From Elusimicrobia bacterium RIFOXYB2_FULL_49_7 (lineage in GTDB: Bacteria; Fibrobacterota; OXYB2-FULL-49-7): a stretch of 9,287 bases of DNA. The DNA is taken from the NCBI GenBank assembly GCA_001800515.1, contig MGVN01000247.1, positions 13,422 to 22,708 of the forward strand, given 5' to 3'. The notes under the pieces were generated by a model. The model was not told the DNA's origin, made no database searches, and saw only the letters and a list, made by a program, of their open reading frames with translations. Made by a program: the position numbers and the translations under genes. Below are positions 7,342 through 9,287 of this stretch, one piece after another (position 1 is the first letter of the stretch; every line of letters starts with the position of its first letter).

Positions 7342-9125
7342 TGGCCGGACATCATGCGCCTTCTGCTTCCCGAGAAGAGACGGCGCTGAAGGAATTTGAC
7401 CTGAATCTTTTCCGCCAGCTCCTCCGGCTGCTGAAACCTTATTGGCCCTGGGTTGCTCTGGCCATCTCCCTTCTTTTGGCCGGCAGTTTTTTCTCGAATT
7501 ATACTCCCAAGGTGGTGCAACGGGCCATTGATGGTCCTATTGCGCATCATGATTTATCGGGCCTTTGGGCCCCGGTTCTGCTCTTTTTATTGCTTAAGAG
7601 CGGTTCCTTTTTATTTACTTTTTTGCAGGTTTTCACAACCGCTTTTGTCAGCACCCGTGTTATTCGCGACCTGCGCTTGAAATTGTTTGCGCATATTCAG
7701 TCCCTGTCCATGCGCTATTTCTCCAAGAATCCGGTGGGTCGGCTCATGTCGCGCGTGGTCAGCGATACGGATGTGTTGAACGAGCTTTTTTCTTCGGGTC
7801 TCATTACCGTGTTCGGCGACATCTTTTCGTTGGCATTCATCGTCTTTTTTATGTTTAGTCTTCATGTCAAGCTCACCCTGGTCTGTTTGGCCATTTTGCC
7901 GCCGGTATTGTTGGTGAGCTCCCTTTTTAAGAGGAATGTGCGAGAGCAGTTCCGGAAAATCCGACTCAAAACCGCGGATATTAATACCCATCTCCAGGAA
8001 AGCATTACGGGTATGTCGGTCATCCAGCTTTTTAATCAGGAGAAGCGGGATGGCGAACGGTTTAATGTGCACAACAAAGAATATTGCGGTTATTTTCTGA
8101 AGACCATTTTCTATTTCTCCCTCTTTTATCCGGCCATGGAATTGCTCAGTTCCATCGGCTTGTGTCTGGTGCTTTGGTATGGCGGACTTCGTTATCTGGA
8201 CAGCGGTCTCACGGTGGGCATTTTGGTCGCTTTTGTGGAATATATGCGGACCCTTTTCAATCCTATTCGTGATTTGGCAGAAAAATACAATGTGCTCCAG
8301 AATGCCATGGCCAGTTCGGAACGGGTCTTTCAGGTTCTTGCTGAAAAGCCGGAAATCCAACTCCCTTCCTATCCGGTCACACCTCAGGATGAAAGCGGAC
8401 GAATTGAGTTTTCCCATGTTTCTTTCGGGTATGTGCCGGGAAAAGAGGTGTTGTCCGATGTTTCCTTTATCGTGAAACCCGGAGAGACCGTGGCCGTGGT
8501 GGGCGCGACCGGAGCGGGCAAGAGTACGCTGATTCATCTATTGAACCGTTTTTATGATCCCTTATCCGGCCATATTAAGGTTGACGGGGTTCCATTGACT
8601 CAATTATCGTCTGCAGAGTTGCGCAAACGTATTGGGACCGTGTCTCAGGATCTTTTTATTTTTTCAGATACCGTGGCTGAGAATATCCGGCTGGGTGAAC
8701 AACGGATTCAACAAGAGGCAATGGAGGAGATTAGCGGTTATATCAATGCGGACCGGTTTATCCGGCAGCAGGCGGCTGGATATGAGGAGGTGCTCAAGGA
8801 ACGGGGGACCAATCTATCAACCGGGCAGAAGCAGCTTTTAGCCTTTGCGCGGGTACTTGCTTTTTCTCCTGCCATTCTGGTGTTGGATGAAGCCACCAGC
8901 AGTGTGGACCCCCAGACAGAGAAGCTCATTCAGGAGGCTATTGCCAAGCTGACCCGAGGCAGGACCTGCCTGATTGTGGCGCATCGTTTGTCTACCATCC
9001 GCCATGCGCACCGGATTTTGGTCATGCATCATGGCCGTATTACCGAAAGCGGGACGCATGACACATTGCTTCAGCAAGACGGGATTTACTCAAGGTTGTA
9101 TCAGCTCCAATTTTCGGGAAACTGA
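7341..9125 (+). CDS. ABC exporter half-transporter, MdlB-like, catalytic partner
   Basis: 594 residues: six-helix transmembrane domain, then the ATPase domain from about 353. Walker A is GATGAGKST (388-396), Walker B ILVLDEATSSVD has D516 and the catalytic E517, and the H-loop is H548. The signature motif reads LSTGQ (492-496) instead of LSGGQ. In heterodimers of this class the variant signature faces the partner's degenerate Walker B, so the pair has one active and one weak ATP site. Text such as VYVPGKEVLSDVSF-like strand order and the end IYSRLYQLQFSGN resembles MdlB. The ATG overlaps the previous stop by one base, with GGGGAGG just upstream (7330-7336). It is the last plus-strand gene, ending near a convergent gene. 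Together with its partner it probably forms an inner-membrane heterodimer; the exported compound is unknown. Confidence 0.92.
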   Translation: MAGHHAPSASREETALKEFDLNLFRQLLRLLKPYWPWVALAISLLLAGSFFSNYTPKVVQRAIDGPIAHHDLSGLWAPVLLFLLLKSGSFLFTFLQVFTTAFVSTRVIRDLRLKLFAHIQSLSMRYFSKNPVGRLMSRVVSDTDVLNELFSSGLITVFGDIFSLAFIVFFMFSLHVKLTLVCLAILPPVLLVSSLFKRNVREQFRKIRLKTADINTHLQESITGMSVIQLFNQEKRDGERFNVHNKEYCGYFLKTIFYFSLFYPAMELLSSIGLCLVLWYGGLRYLDSGLTVGILVAFVEYMRTLFNPIRDLAEKYNVLQNAMASSERVFQVLAEKPEIQLPSYPVTPQDESGRIEFSHVSFGYVPGKEVLSDVSFIVKPGETVAVVGATGAGKSTLIHLLNRFYDPLSGHIKVDGVPLTQLSSAELRKRIGTVSQDLFIFSDTVAENIRLGEQRIQQEAMEEISGYINADRFIRQQAAGYEEVLKERGTNLSTGQKQLLAFARVLAFSPAILVLDEATSSVDPQTEKLIQEAIAKLTRGRTCLIVAHRLSTIRHAHRILVMHHGRITESGTHDTLLQQDGIYSRLYQLQFSGN

Positions 9126-9156
9126 ATTTTAAGGATAGTCTTGTTCGGAAATGCAA

Positions 9157-9287
9157 TCAGATCGGGATGAAGGCACCCGCTTTTCGAAGCTCGGTCTGAA
9201 GGGCGGTCGGATGAAGGGTTGCCGGGGTGCATCCTGCTTTCCGGCAAAGGGCTGCGGCCGCTTCATGAGTGGCTGACAAAGCGCGAC
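9157..9287 (-). CDS. C-terminal fragment of a convergent gene, family not recognised
   Basis: Read leftward from the right edge, a frame stays open for 42 residues before TGA at 9159-9157. It reads ALSATHEAAAALCRKAGCTP and continues to LRKAGAFIPI at its end. The composition looks protein-like, alanine-rich and helical, and it fits with a gene convergent to the ABC exporter operon. Only 31 bases separate the two stops. I do not recognise the family. The opposite strand carries a weaker reading frame, 9151 onward, without a ribosome site. The gene's start is outside the window. Confidence 0.5.
   Translation of the reverse strand, partial: RALSATHEAAAALCRKAGCTPATLHPTALQTELRKAGAFIPI

Noticed and set aside
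7611..8537. 308-residue minus-strand open frame
   Set aside because: It is antisense to the MdlB-like transporter, with no ribosome site or recognisable domain; a long shadow of a strongly biased gene.
9126..9156. Terminator between the convergent genes
   Set aside because: No stable hairpin or T-run is visible in the 31 bases.
9219..9247. Seven-base perfect inverted repeat TTGCCGG / CCGGCAA with a 15-base loop
   Set aside because: It lies inside the apparent convergent coding sequence, has a large loop and no T-run, so it is a poor terminator and is probably chance.

Overview
The window is a gene-dense bacterial chromosome segment of moderate GC content (around half by eye, not counted). 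I see no transposase, integrase, tRNA, rRNA, CRISPR array or phage gene. The sigma-54 activator, secreted proteins and MdlAB-type exporter suggest a diderm (Gram-negative type) bacterium. PyrR is unusually close to the Bacillus form, but PyrR is scattered through many phyla. I would not name a phylum from this evidence.

Layout. Positions 1-1965 hold one long minus-strand gene that runs off the left edge. It encodes an exported DUF362-family protein with a beta-sandwich-like C-terminal part. It has no stop codon inside the window, so a search for closed reading frames misses it and instead finds meaningless fragments on both strands. A 168-base divergent intergenic region (1966-2133) separates it from six plus-strand genes.

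The plus-strand genes are: a GAF/AAA+/Fis-type sigma-54-dependent activator (2134-3633); a PAP2-family membrane phosphatase joined to it by an ATGA overlap (3630-4289); a small membrane-anchored protein with a LamG-like exterior domain (4326-4973); a PyrR-type uracil phosphoribosyltransferase/regulator (5055-5603); and two ABC exporter half-transporters (5587-7341 and 7341-9125). The two transporters look like the halves of one MdlAB/TM287-288-type heterodimer. The far right end holds the C-terminus of a convergent minus-strand gene (9157-9287).

How the genes may work together. The activator, phosphatase and anchored protein are packed closely and may form an envelope-related unit, but nothing in the sequence identifies the signal or the target promoters. 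The two ABC subunits are a clear functional pair: the first has Asp in place of the catalytic Glu, and the second has the variant signature LSTGQ. Together these make one degenerate and one active ATP site. pyrR overlaps the first transporter gene and has no pyrimidine-biosynthesis gene next to it here. Overall this is mostly recognisable gene families. The points worth a second look are the altered PAP2 active site, the apparently leaderless activator gene, the orphan pyrR with a repeat pair before it, and the DUF362 domain arrangement. I found no convincing undescribed system.
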